From Longicatena caecimuris (GTDB lineage: Bacteria; Bacillota_I; Bacilli_A; Erysipelotrichales; Erysipelotrichaceae), in assembly GCF_004341945.1 (NCBI RefSeq), contig NZ_SMBP01000004.1, positions 1 to 64,000 on the forward strand: a stretch of 64,000 nt of DNA. Direction: 5' to 3'. Shown piece after piece: positions 1 to 10,961 of this stretch. Each line of letters opens with the position of its first letter. Position 1 is the first letter of the stretch. The translations under genes were made by a program, and so were the position numbers. Under the pieces are notes generated by a model. It ran no database searches. It had not been told where the DNA came from and saw nothing but the letters and a program-made list of their open reading frames with translations.

Positions 1-3000
1 GGACAGTTACAGCCGTTTTCTTTTTCTTATAATAAACCTTGATGACATTCTTGGTGTAGTCATCATCTACGATCATAGGAAGTCCATCTGTTTTAGCTAC
101 TTCATACATACCATCTTTTGATTTATCTGGATAAGCAGTTACTGTATCCCCAGTATGAAGATCAGTTAAGATTTCTGTCGCCTCATCATCTTTAACTCCA
201 TCATAGTAGTATTCTACTTTACCGGTTGGTTCAAAGACGGCAATTACATTTAGTTCTGATAACAAATAACTTCTCGCATATGGTGGAAGTAAAGAATCAA
301 CAAGATTACCCTCATAAATTGGTGTTTTTGATAATTCTTCTGTAGACCATATCTCTTTTTTTAATGTATACCAGTTTACGACATTGAAATTCTTTTTTAA
401 GTCGTCAATCGTTCTACCGCCACCTTTGAACAAAGGAACAAAGTAAGGATCTACTTTCCATCCAACAAATCTATATCCTTCATCAGCTTTTGGTATCGGT
501 AACTCTAACGTTTGAAGATATGTATTTATTCCATCATTTTTTATTGTTTTACGTAAATAACCATTTTTGTCAATTAGATTACCATATGACGAAGCATAAA
601 AACGTATTGGAATATCTCTTATTTTTATTTCATACGTGATTTCAGTCACATTATCAGGTATTGTTACGTTTGTTGCCATCATCCCATCTTTATCAATTAT
701 CATAAGGTCATTAAGATAGTGCATCTCCAAAGAATAGTCATAAGTAATGTCTTTACATAATTCAGATTCAATGCCCCCGGGTAATCTCTCCAAGATGTCC
801 GCTAATTTTACATTAACACCTGCGCGCATATATGTTGTATAAGATAAATTACGTCCATTGCCTTGATCCTTCTGAATAGTTACTTTTACATAACCTGGCA
901 TCTCACTTAACGTATCTTTATCGATCCATTGCGCATATAACCTGACTGGTCGTTCTTTATTCTTAATTAATTTTTCAAAAGACTTGTATTCCTCTATAGT
1001 AGCCCAATAAGATAAGAACTCCTTTCCTTTGTTATCTGATGTAGTAGACCAACCTATAAAATATTTATCATCGTGATAAGGCATTTTACATGGAACATAA
1101 AATGGATTAGAAAAAACAGGTATATAATGTTGAAATCCTTCTACATACAAATTTGCATTTTCAATATTCGGATCACATATCACATAATCATCAAGACTAA
1201 TAGAATTATATTTAGGAGTTAATCTTAATACCCCATCTTCGATAAAGTCAAAATATTCATGGACCAACCTTCTCTTGATTCTTCCAAATTCATCCATATA
1301 ATTATATTCTAAATCAACGCCATTACGCGCTACCCAATTGCTAAATCCTTGTCCTTGATACATAAGACCTTCAGAATTCATGTCTTTGATTTCTATATTC
1401 TCACCAATTGTATAAGTTTTAGAATCAATAGGACATTGTATATCATCTGGGCAATCATATATAATATTGAATTTATCTTTTTTTACAAAAACAGGTTTAA
1501 ACTTTATATCTTCTGAATTTTCTAAATAAAATGGTTCACCTGGACCTAATACTTTATCAGAACTGTTTGTATATTTCCAACCAACAAAAACATAATTAGT
1601 ATTATCAAAAGCATCAGAAATATCTGGTAATCTTAACATAGAGTTATCATCTTCACAGAAGATAACTGCTAGTTCATTTAAATTAATTTCTTTTGGTAAA
1701 TCACTAAGATCAAAAAAATCATTGATATTAGAAGGCAAATATATAGGATATAAATATAATATGTCACTATCTTTTTCATATGAAGCTTGTAATTTTTTCT
1801 CTATATAAGAATACGAATAAGATGCACCTTTTTTGAGGGTAATGTTTGAAAAAAACCATCCTAATAACTCACCTGCTTCATACTGTAAAGTGCCTTGATT
1901 AGCTATTTTTATAAGATCCTTTTGCCCTGGAGCATAACCATAAATATTGTTATCAACTGGTGGCTCTCCTTGCAAATCACCTTTTTCGTATATAACTTTT
2001 ATTCCTGTATATTCCCCATACAAATGAATATAACCATATATTAATGTTTCTAATATTATATAATCTGGTATCTCATTTGTGAACTCATATGTTTTTGTTG
2101 GCTCATATTCTGTTCTATATAAATCGTTTTGTGCTTTACTACGAATAGGAGGAGAATTTCTACAAAATCCTGGTATCCATGTATAGACAGATTTGATATC
2201 ATTGATTTTTACTTCTGGCATTGTTACTTCGCCTGTTGTAAATTTATATATTTTACATCCATCTTCCTCTGTTACATAATGATAACTAAATGGTTTTGTT
2301 ATTTCTTTTGATGTAATTAACTTATCGTCTTTTGTTATATAGTCAAAAGACAACGTTACTTGATCTGTTTTATATATCGCATATAATTCTATGGAATATT
2401 CTCCGTTATGAATATACACATACTCTGAAAAATCAACCTTTGTTATATCTTCTTCTGGTTTTATTCTAGGTACGCTTTCATCTATATATGCCGTAATACT
2501 TGCTGCCCAGTAAAGAAATTCTCTTGTTTCCAGTCCAGATTCTCTAAATTCTTCAGGATAATTAATTATATCTGTTCCCTTTATAATTTTTTCCAACCTT
2601 TCATTATTTGCACTATAGTATATAATTTTTATGATTTCTAAATCTTTTGTTCCTTTTGCTTTAATTTCTTTTTTCATAAATTGTGCAACAAAAGTGCTAT
2701 CTTCTTTTATTTCTATCTCTTTCCCAGGCTCATAGACCTTGCTATCTTTTTCATTCTTCCAGCCTGCAAAGACTTCATTCTCATGTTCGCTGTTGCGATA
2801 TACCGGTAATGTTATCTTCCCAGCTTTTGTTTCTTCTTCATGGTATATAGTTTCCTTATCTCCATTTATATCCATGAAATTTACCTTAAAGACTTTCTCT
2901 TTCCAGATTGCATAAACATCTAGTGTTGTTTCGTCTTTCATCACTTCATTCAATTTCGTCTTTTCCGCTATGCGTTTACCTTTGCCATCCGCTTGCAAGT

Positions 3001-3235
3001 TCCATGCTACAAAGGTTCTTCCTTCCCATGTAAAAAGACTTCCTTCTTCGATGGCCTCTTCTTTGCTTGCATATTCTTTGTCTATAATCTCATCTGTTCC
3101 ATCATTCTTATGATAATGCACGGTGAAGCTTTCTTTTGTTTCTTCTGCTTTGATTGTTCCTTGTGATGGCAGTATTGTCAATGCCATCATAAACACCAAA
3201 AACAATACTCCTAATTGTTTCATCCACTCCTTCAT
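1..3235 (-). CDS. Large secreted surface protein with InlB/Listeria-Bacteroides-type repeats, 3' end beyond window
   Basis: An uninterrupted reading frame runs from an ATG at 3235 down to base 1 with no stop, so at least 1078 residues are present and the C-terminus is missing. The start is set by a GGTGAGG ribosome site five bases upstream; an in-frame ATG at 3223 is less well placed. Residues 1-30 form a signal peptide (MKEWMKQLGVLFLVFMMAL, cleavage probably near KA-EE). The rest is made of repeated units with the motif F-x-G-W-K/S (VFAGWK, VFVGWK, YFIGWS, RFVGWK), typical of the InlB B-repeat or Flg_new family of extracellular beta-rich modules found in adhesins of gut Firmicutes. A cell-wall anchor is probably on the missing end. 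Role in adhesion is inferred from the family; no ligand can be named. Confidence 0.85.
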   Translation of the reverse strand, partial: MKEWMKQLGVLFLVFMMALTILPSQGTIKAEETKESFTVHYHKNDGTDEIIDKEYASKEEAIEEGSLFTWEGRTFVAWNLQADGKGKRIAEKTKLNEVMKDETTLDVYAIWKEKVFKVNFMDINGDKETIYHEEETKAGKITLPVYRNSEHENEVFAGWKNEKDSKVYEPGKEIEIKEDSTFVAQFMKKEIKAKGTKDLEIIKIIYYSANNERLEKIIKGTDIINYPEEFRESGLETREFLYWAASITAYIDESVPRIKPEEDITKVDFSEYVYIHNGEYSIELYAIYKTDQVTLSFDYITKDDKLITSKEITKPFSYHYVTEEDGCKIYKFTTGEVTMPEVKINDIKSVYTWIPGFCRNSPPIRSKAQNDLYRTEYEPTKTYEFTNEIPDYIILETLIYGYIHLYGEYTGIKVIYEKGDLQGEPPVDNNIYGYAPGQKDLIKIANQGTLQYEAGELLGWFFSNITLKKGASYSYSYIEKKLQASYEKDSDILYLYPIYLPSNINDFFDLSDLPKEINLNELAVIFCEDDNSMLRLPDISDAFDNTNYVFVGWKYTNSSDKVLGPGEPFYLENSEDIKFKPVFVKKDKFNIIYDCPDDIQCPIDSKTYTIGENIEIKDMNSEGLMYQGQGFSNWVARNGVDLEYNYMDEFGRIKRRLVHEYFDFIEDGVLRLTPKYNSISLDDYVICDPNIENANLYVEGFQHYIPVFSNPFYVPCKMPYHDDKYFIGWSTTSDNKGKEFLSYWATIEEYKSFEKLIKNKERPVRLYAQWIDKDTLSEMPGYVKVTIQKDQGNGRNLSYTTYMRAGVNVKLADILERLPGGIESELCKDITYDYSLEMHYLNDLMIIDKDGMMATNVTIPDNVTEITYEIKIRDIPIRFYASSYGNLIDKNGYLRKTIKNDGINTYLQTLELPIPKADEGYRFVGWKVDPYFVPLFKGGGRTIDDLKKNFNVVNWYTLKKEIWSTEELSKTPIYEGNLVDSLLPPYARSYLLSELNVIAVFEPTGKVEYYYDGVKDDEATEILTDLHTGDTVTAYPDKSKDGMYEVAKTDGLPMIVDDDYTKNVIKVYYKKKKTAVTV

Positions 3236-3283
3236 TTTTTCCTCACCTTTCAGTTTCACTTATTTGTGCAATAAGCATTTTTC

Positions 3284-3297
3284 TGTAACCGTTTACA
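3284..3297 (-). promoter_or_regulatory. Candidate CcpA cre site over the surface-protein transcription start
   Basis: The minus strand reads TGTAAACGGTTACA, which fits the cre consensus TGWAARCGYTWNCW at 13 of 14 positions and is almost palindromic. It lies just downstream of the -10 hexamer at the expected transcription start, a position typical of repression. The repressor itself is not in the window. Confidence 0.6.
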
Positions 3298-3302
3298 TAA
3301 AA

Positions 3303-3331
3303 ATTATAACCGATTTATTTATGAATAGCAA
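3303..3331 (-). promoter_or_regulatory. SigA-type promoter of the surface-protein gene
   Basis: On the minus strand TTGCTA (3331-3326) and a perfect TATAAT (3308-3303) are separated by 17 bases. Transcription would begin near 3296, inside the cre-like site. Confidence 0.65.
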
Positions 3332-3364
3332 TGTAGTTCCTTCGTTATCATACTATTTTGGTTA

Positions 3365-3396
3365 TAAAAAAGCTCTTATAGGATTTCATAAGAGCT
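3365..3396 (-). terminator. Rho-independent terminator of metK
   Basis: A 9-bp stem (AGCTCTTAT / ATAAGAGCT) followed by a U-run on the minus strand, about 20 bases after the metK stop. It separates metK from the surface-protein gene. Confidence 0.8.
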
Positions 3397-3415
3397 TTAT
3401 GGTAAAGTAGTGTGA

Positions 3416-4510
3416 TTAATATTTTAAATCTATAACCTTTTCCCAACGAAATTCATTTCTACCAAAATGTCCATAGCAGGCTGTTGCTTGATAAATAGGT
3501 TTTAACAAGTCTAATTCCTCAATAATGTTTTTCACTTCGAAATTAAAGTTTTTCTTTACAATATCTAATAAATCTTCATCACTCATAGTTCCTGTACCAA
3601 ATGTATCTAATAAAATAGATATTGGTTTTACCTTGCCGATAGCATATGCCACCTGAATCTCACATTTTCTTGCCAACTGATGAGCCACAATATTTTTAGC
3701 AACATAGCGGCAATAATATGCAGCACTGCGATCTACCTTTGATGGATCTTTACTGGAAAAACAGCCGCCACCGATTCTACCCATACCTCCATAAGTATCG
3801 ACAACAATCTTGCGTCCTGTCGTACCACTATCACCAAAAGAACCGCCTACAATAAAGCTGCCACTTGGATTGATAAGATAGCGCGTGTCCTCATCTAATA
3901 ATTCATCTGGAATTACCGGCGTGATGACTTCTTTCATAATCAAATTGGCAATTTCCTGCTGACTCACATCCGGTGTATGTTGGGTCGATACAACGATAGT
4001 ATCAATACGTTTAATTTGATCATTTTCATATTCAACACTTACTTGTGTCTTGCCATCAGGTCTTAAAATCGGATGTGTACGGCGTACTTCACTTAACTGT
4101 TTTGCAAGTTTATGTGCATAAGCAATTGGCGCTGGCATATATTCTTCTGTATCATCACATGCATAGCCAAACATGATTCCCTGATCCCCTGCACCAATAC
4201 TACCATCTTGGACAACTGCCTGGTGTATTTCACTGGATTGCTTATTTACTTTCACCATTACCTGATATTCTTCTTCATATCCAATGTTTTTGATGACCTT
4301 TTTCGCAATACCTTCAAAATCAATCTTAGCTTTTGTGTCAGCTTCTCCATAAATCAACACAAACTCATCTTTAATTGTTGCCTCCACTGCCATCTTGCTA
4401 TTCTTATCCTGACGTAACGCTTCATCTAAGATAGCATCCGCAATCGTATCACAGATTTTATCCGGATGGCCTTCTGTAATGCTTTCTGATGTAAATACAT
4501 AATCTTTCAT
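3416..4510 (-). CDS. metK: S-adenosylmethionine synthetase
   Basis: Makes S-adenosylmethionine from methionine and ATP. Family signatures are clear: GHPDK near the N-terminus, GAGDQGIMFGYA in the middle, TGRKIVVDTYGG, and the ATP-phosphate loop GGGCFSSKDPSKVDRSAAY. The loop keeps the catalytic lysines and aspartate but reads RIGGGCFSS where most bacterial enzymes have xHGGGAFSG. At 364 residues it is shorter than the usual 380-400, mostly through a shorter segment before GAGDQG and a short tail. ATG 4510 is preceded by GGAGGA. It is a single-gene unit with a SAM riboswitch leader upstream and a terminator downstream, so end-product feedback is expected. Confidence 0.97.
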   Translation of the reverse strand: MKDYVFTSESITEGHPDKICDTIADAILDEALRQDKNSKMAVEATIKDEFVLIYGEADTKAKIDFEGIAKKVIKNIGYEEEYQVMVKVNKQSSEIHQAVVQDGSIGAGDQGIMFGYACDDTEEYMPAPIAYAHKLAKQLSEVRRTHPILRPDGKTQVSVEYENDQIKRIDTIVVSTQHTPDVSQQEIANLIMKEVITPVIPDELLDEDTRYLINPSGSFIVGGSFGDSGTTGRKIVVDTYGGMGRIGGGCFSSKDPSKVDRSAAYYCRYVAKNIVAHQLARKCEIQVAYAIGKVKPISILLDTFGTGTMSDEDLLDIVKKNFNFEVKNIIEELDLLKPIYQATACYGHFGRNEFRWEKVIDLKY

Positions 4511-4525
4511 ATCAATTCCTCCATA

Positions 4526-4675
4526 TAAAAAGCCTTCTCAAGCGTCAGAGAAGGCATACGTATCGATTCTTTCTTCTCTTATCGCTGTTAGCTGTACCAC
4601 CTTATATGATTTACCCCATACAGGTTGGTGTGGGATTATCGAGCTAACTCTCTACCCCAACTCTTGATAAAAAAG
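4526..4675 (-). ncRNA. SAM-I (S-box) riboswitch with terminator, metK leader
   Basis: Read on the minus strand, the leader has the S-box order of elements: TTATCAAGAG opening stem, AGAGAG...CTCGATAA kink-turn region, ACACCAACC, then AAGGTGGTACAGC and a closing GATAAGAG that pairs with the 5' TTATC. The loop TTAGCT can pair with the downstream AGCTAA, which matches the S-box pseudoknot. It is followed by a perfect GCCTTCTC / GAGAAGGC terminator hairpin (4532-4555) and U-run just before the metK ribosome site. Binding of SAM would favour the terminator. Some normally conserved bases differ (CCAACC for GCAACC), so this is a divergent member. Confidence 0.75.
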
Positions 4676-4810
4676 GCATCTATATTAAAACATGCATGTA
4701 GTACTTTTGCAAGTAAATCTTATCGAAAAAATATGAGGAAGTATTTACCACCGCTTATATCATAAACATTTCATCTTATTACCGCAAACGTATAAAAGTT
4801 ATTTTCTGGC

Positions 4811-4838
4811 TTGACTTTATGTATAGCTCTGTTAAAAT
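4811..4838 (+). promoter_or_regulatory. Promoter of the MATE gene leader
   Basis: TTGACT (4811-4816) and TAAAAT (4833-4838) with a 16-base spacer, immediately upstream of a structured leader. Confidence 0.65.
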
Positions 4839-4839
4839 A

Positions 4840-4932
4840 GGGTTGCTCGGAGGGCGGGTCATTCAAAGAGAAATGATGAGCTGGATAAGGCGACGGATTG
4901 AGATACCCGTAACCTTGTTCAGCTCTTTTTTT
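4840..4932 (+). ncRNA. Structured leader upstream of MATE exporter, candidate guanidine-IV (mepA) riboswitch
   Basis: Two mutually exclusive folds are visible. Fold A closes GGTT with AACC and CGGGT with ACCCG around a small TCATT/AATGA hairpin. Fold B is a terminator that pairs GAGCTG and AAGG (from 4878) with CCTT and CAGCTC (to 4925), followed by seven U. The AACCTT segment is shared, so ligand binding that favours fold A would allow read-through: an ON switch. A switch of this layout in front of a MepA-type MATE pump matches the guanidine-IV (mepA motif) class as I know it. The class assignment is from context and partial motif memory; the two-state leader is seen directly. Confidence 0.6.
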
Positions 4933-4949
4933 GATTAGGAGGAATTTTT

Positions 4950-6278
4950 ATGGATTTTTTAAAGGGAAATATAAAGACACTTTATTTTAAATATTTAGCC
5001 GCTGCCTTTGGGAGTGCTTTGATTACATCTGTTTACTCGATTGTCGATATGGCAATGGTTGGACAATATCAAGGACCAGAAGGTACAGCAGCATTAGCTG
5101 TAGTTGCGCCGATTTGGAACATTATTTTTAGTTTAGGATTGTTAATGGGAATTGGAGGTTCGGTTATTTTCAGTACTATCAAAGGGAATGGAAAAAGCAG
5201 AACACAAGAAGCGAATGCTTATTTTTCAGCAGCCGTAATAGGAGCCGTCTTCTTAGCGGTAATCACATGGATCCTTATCATCTTGTTTGATCGTCAACTG
5301 CTTATGTTTTTTGGCGCAAAAAGTTCCTTGTTAGCTCTAGCAAGAACCTATTTATTACCAATCAAATTTGTCTTACCTTGTTTCCTGTTTACGCAAGTAT
5401 TAGCTGCTTTCTTACGTAATGATGCTGATCCTACACTTGCGACAATAGGAGTATTAGCCGGCGGTATTTTTAATATGATTGGTGATTATGTCTTCGTCTT
5501 TGTGTTTGATATGGGTATCTTTGGTGCCGGTTTAGCAACGGCGATTGGTTCTATCATCTCCTGTATCGTTATGCTAAAACATTTCTTTTCTAAGACAAAT
5601 ACCTTAAAGTTTCAAATGCCACAACATATACTGCATAAACTCAAAAGAATTACCATTACAGGGTTTTCAACTTTCTTTATTGATATTGCCATGGGAATCT
5701 TGACTATTTTATTCAACCGTCAGATTATGAACTATCTTGGGACAGATGCCTTATCCATTTATGGTATCATCGTAAACATCAGCACCTTTGTGCAATGTTG
5801 TGCATATAGCATCGGACAAGCAGCACAACCAATCATCTCCGTCAATTATGGCGCAAAACTCGGATTCCGTATTAAGAAAGTTCTAAACTATGCCTTAGCT
5901 ACTGTTTTATTCTTTAGTATCTTTTGGACTGCACTGTCTGCATTAGCCCCTAATCTATTTGTTAAATTGTTTATGGCACCCACTAAAGAAATCTTACAAA
6001 TTGCTCCCTTAATTATTCGTACCTATGGATTGTCCTTTTTATTACTACCATTCAATATCTTCTCAACTTATTACTTCCAAGCTTTATTAAAACCAAAAGC
6101 CGCTTTCATTGTTTCCGTAGCGCGCGGACTTATCATTAGTGGTATTCTTATTTATCTATTACCTTTGTTAAGTCCTGAAGCTCTTTGGTATACGATGCCC
6201 CTTACTGAGTTCATTGTTGTTATCTATGCTGGTAGTAAAATGTTTCAATATACAAAGGCATTGGCTGATAAAAAATAG
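4950..6278 (+). CDS. MATE family multidrug or small-cation efflux transporter (MepA-like)
   Basis: A 442-residue integral membrane protein with about 12 hydrophobic segments in two similar halves, as in MATE antiporters that export cationic drugs or metabolites against Na+ or H+. Typical stretches are DMAMVGQYQGPEGTAALAV near the N-terminus, FLRNDADP in the middle and the repeat-half SIYGIIVNISTFVQ. The ATG at 4950 has AGGAGG eight bases upstream. It is a single gene, controlled by the leader RNA described at 4840-4932 and ended by the hairpin at 6348-6387. If the leader is guanidine-IV, guanidinium or a related toxic cation is a possible substrate; this is inference. Confidence 0.9.
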   Translation: MDFLKGNIKTLYFKYLAAAFGSALITSVYSIVDMAMVGQYQGPEGTAALAVVAPIWNIIFSLGLLMGIGGSVIFSTIKGNGKSRTQEANAYFSAAVIGAVFLAVITWILIILFDRQLLMFFGAKSSLLALARTYLLPIKFVLPCFLFTQVLAAFLRNDADPTLATIGVLAGGIFNMIGDYVFVFVFDMGIFGAGLATAIGSIISCIVMLKHFFSKTNTLKFQMPQHILHKLKRITITGFSTFFIDIAMGILTILFNRQIMNYLGTDALSIYGIIVNISTFVQCCAYSIGQAAQPIISVNYGAKLGFRIKKVLNYALATVLFFSIFWTALSALAPNLFVKLFMAPTKEILQIAPLIIRTYGLSFLLLPFNIFSTYYFQALLKPKAAFIVSVARGLIISGILIYLLPLLSPEALWYTMPLTEFIVVIYAGSKMFQYTKALADKK

Positions 6279-6347
6279 TTTGACATTATGATTGAATCAT
6301 TCTTCATCTACACAAAGAAAATCCATTCATCACAAAGCTTCTTATAC

Positions 6348-6387
6348 AAAAAATCTGCATGGTTTTTACATCCATACAGATTTTTTA
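6348..6387. terminator. Bidirectional terminator between convergent MATE and bglA genes
   Basis: AAAAAATCTG-CATGG pairs with CCAT-ACAGATTTTTT, with A- and T-runs on both flanks, so it can act on both strands. It lies between two converging stop codons. Confidence 0.8.
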
Positions 6388-6389
6388 TT

Positions 6390-7838
<1,449 letters not shown>

Positions 7839-7871
7839 TTATCTCATTTTCATATTAATAATCATGTAGCA

Positions 7872-9801
<1,930 letters not shown>

Positions 9802-9804
<3 letters not shown>

Positions 9805-9828
9805 TTAGCCAACTGAATGTAACTACCC
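9802..9828 (-). promoter_or_regulatory. Second RAT (LicT-type RNA antiterminator) site, bglP leader
   Basis: The minus strand reads GGGTAGTTAC-ATTCAGTT-GGCTAAACC, with the paired and bulged layout of a ribonucleic antiterminator bound by the CAT domain of LicT/BglG proteins. It is very like the RAT upstream of licT. No U-rich terminator overlaps it; instead its last bases overlap the stem at 9775-9804. Confidence 0.65.
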
Positions 9829-9882
9829 AAAATTGACGTATGTGTTTTTTTCGATCCTCCTTTTCTTCACATACGGGTTCTT

Positions 9883-10722
9883 CTACTTTGATTTTTTAAC
9901 TAAGCGTTCAATATGAATCGTTAAATATAACTGTTCTTCATCAGAGAGTGTATATGCATAATTCAGCGCGATAAATTCCATGATCTTACGAACACATTGA
10001 TAGGCTTCTTGGTATTGCTTTTTCACCATGGTTAGCAGTAAATCATTTTCATCGCTTTGATATTCTGTATGTGTTAAAAGACGTTGTGCAAAGAATTTCA
10101 AATGGGTAATGAAACGATAATAATATACCGACTCTTCATCAAAAGAAACCTTGCATGTATATTTGATGATATTGATAATTTCCTGCATGACCTTGGTTAA
10201 ACCATACATATCACCAACAGAGTCTTCCATTTGAGCATTTACGATATGCAAAGCGATAAAACCCGCTTCATCTTCTGGTAACAGGATACCGGTTTTTTCT
10301 TCGATGATCGTCAATGCTTGCTTTCCTATTTGAAACTCTTCAGGATAGAATTTCTTAATTTCCCACAACAGCACATTCTTTACAAAGACATCATCCTTGC
10401 TGCGCTCTATGGAAGTGTGGATATGATCGCTTAAGGAGATGATCATACCTTCGTTTAATTTTTTCTGCAGCGTATCAATTGCGGTTTCCATGATTGTCAC
10501 AGCTGCTTCAATCTCCTGAATCGGAATCTCATTCAATAAATCACTTAAATGGGTATTGCCTTCCTGTCCCGACATTGTGAATCGTTTTTCTACCATATGT
10601 TCTTCAACGATATCATTAGGACGTTTCTTAAAACCAATGCCCCTGCCCATAAGAATAACTTCTTTGCCTGATTCATCCAATACCACAACGATATTGTTGT
10701 TAATCAGCTTATGAATTTTCAT
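9883..10722 (-). CDS. licT: BglG/LicT family transcriptional antiterminator
   Basis: An RNA-binding regulator that stabilises RAT hairpins when beta-glucosides are available. The 279-residue protein has an N-terminal CAT domain (about 1-55, MKIHKLINNNIVVVLDESG) and two PRD domains. All four regulatory histidines are visible: SLSDHIHTS, FIALHIVNA, RFITHLKFF and YLTIHIERL. The start at 10722 has GAGGTG upstream; an in-frame ATG at 10755 lies inside the leader terminator and is rejected. It is the first gene of the bgl operon, autoregulated through the RAT-terminator at 10744-10825, with glucose repression probably exerted at the cre-like site. Confidence 0.95.
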   Translation of the reverse strand: MKIHKLINNNIVVVLDESGKEVILMGRGIGFKKRPNDIVEEHMVEKRFTMSGQEGNTHLSDLLNEIPIQEIEAAVTIMETAIDTLQKKLNEGMIISLSDHIHTSIERSKDDVFVKNVLLWEIKKFYPEEFQIGKQALTIIEEKTGILLPEDEAGFIALHIVNAQMEDSVGDMYGLTKVMQEIINIIKYTCKVSFDEESVYYYRFITHLKFFAQRLLTHTEYQSDENDLLLTMVKKQYQEAYQCVRKIMEFIALNYAYTLSDEEQLYLTIHIERLVKKSK

Positions 10723-10743
10723 ACACACACCTCTTCTCAAATG

Positions 10744-10825
10744 AAAAACCTGCACAAAATCAATGGAACAATTCGTTTCATCGTTTCTTATGCAGGTTTA
10801 GCTTGTCTTTAAACAATAACTATCC
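10744..10825 (-). promoter_or_regulatory. RAT site plus overlapping terminator, licT leader
   Basis: The RAT on the minus strand is GGATAGTTATTG-TTTAAAGA-CAAGCTAAACC (10825-10795). Its final AAACC is also the 5' arm of a terminator that pairs AAACCTGCA (10799-10791) with TGCAGGTTT (10754-10746) followed by a U-run. This is the standard mutually exclusive layout of LicT antitermination. Confidence 0.88.
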
Positions 10826-10837
10826 GATAACGCTTAT

Positions 10838-10875
10838 AGTCTACCATAGTTAATTTCACTCTGCAAGCGTTTTCT
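10838..10875 (-). promoter_or_regulatory. bgl operon promoter with overlapping cre-like site
   Basis: TTGCAG (10866-10861), a 17-base spacer and TAGACT (10843-10838) on the minus strand. The plus strand at 10862-10875 reads TGCAAGCGTTTTCT, 13 of 14 to the cre consensus, so CcpA would cover the -35 region. Confidence 0.6.
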
Positions 10876-10961
10876 TACATTTTTACTATCTGTTTTACAT
10901 CCGTTTGTTGGTATGAGTTCACAATAATGAAACATCCAATGATTCGGACATTCCACTTTCC

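Noticed and set aside
3416-4510. metK as a pseudogene because of its short length and altered glycine loop
   Set aside because: All catalytic lysines, aspartates and signature blocks are kept, the frame is intact, and it has a dedicated riboswitch.
4574-4674. T-box in front of metK because of AAGGTGGTAC
   Set aside because: The rest of the leader matches the SAM-I element order and pseudoknot, and no specifier loop was found.
9836-9880. CGTATGTG/CACATACG hairpin between licT and bglP as a terminator
   Set aside because: No U-run follows, and the loop holds an AGGAGG with no start codon after it. I could not assign it a role, though it may shape the second RAT region.
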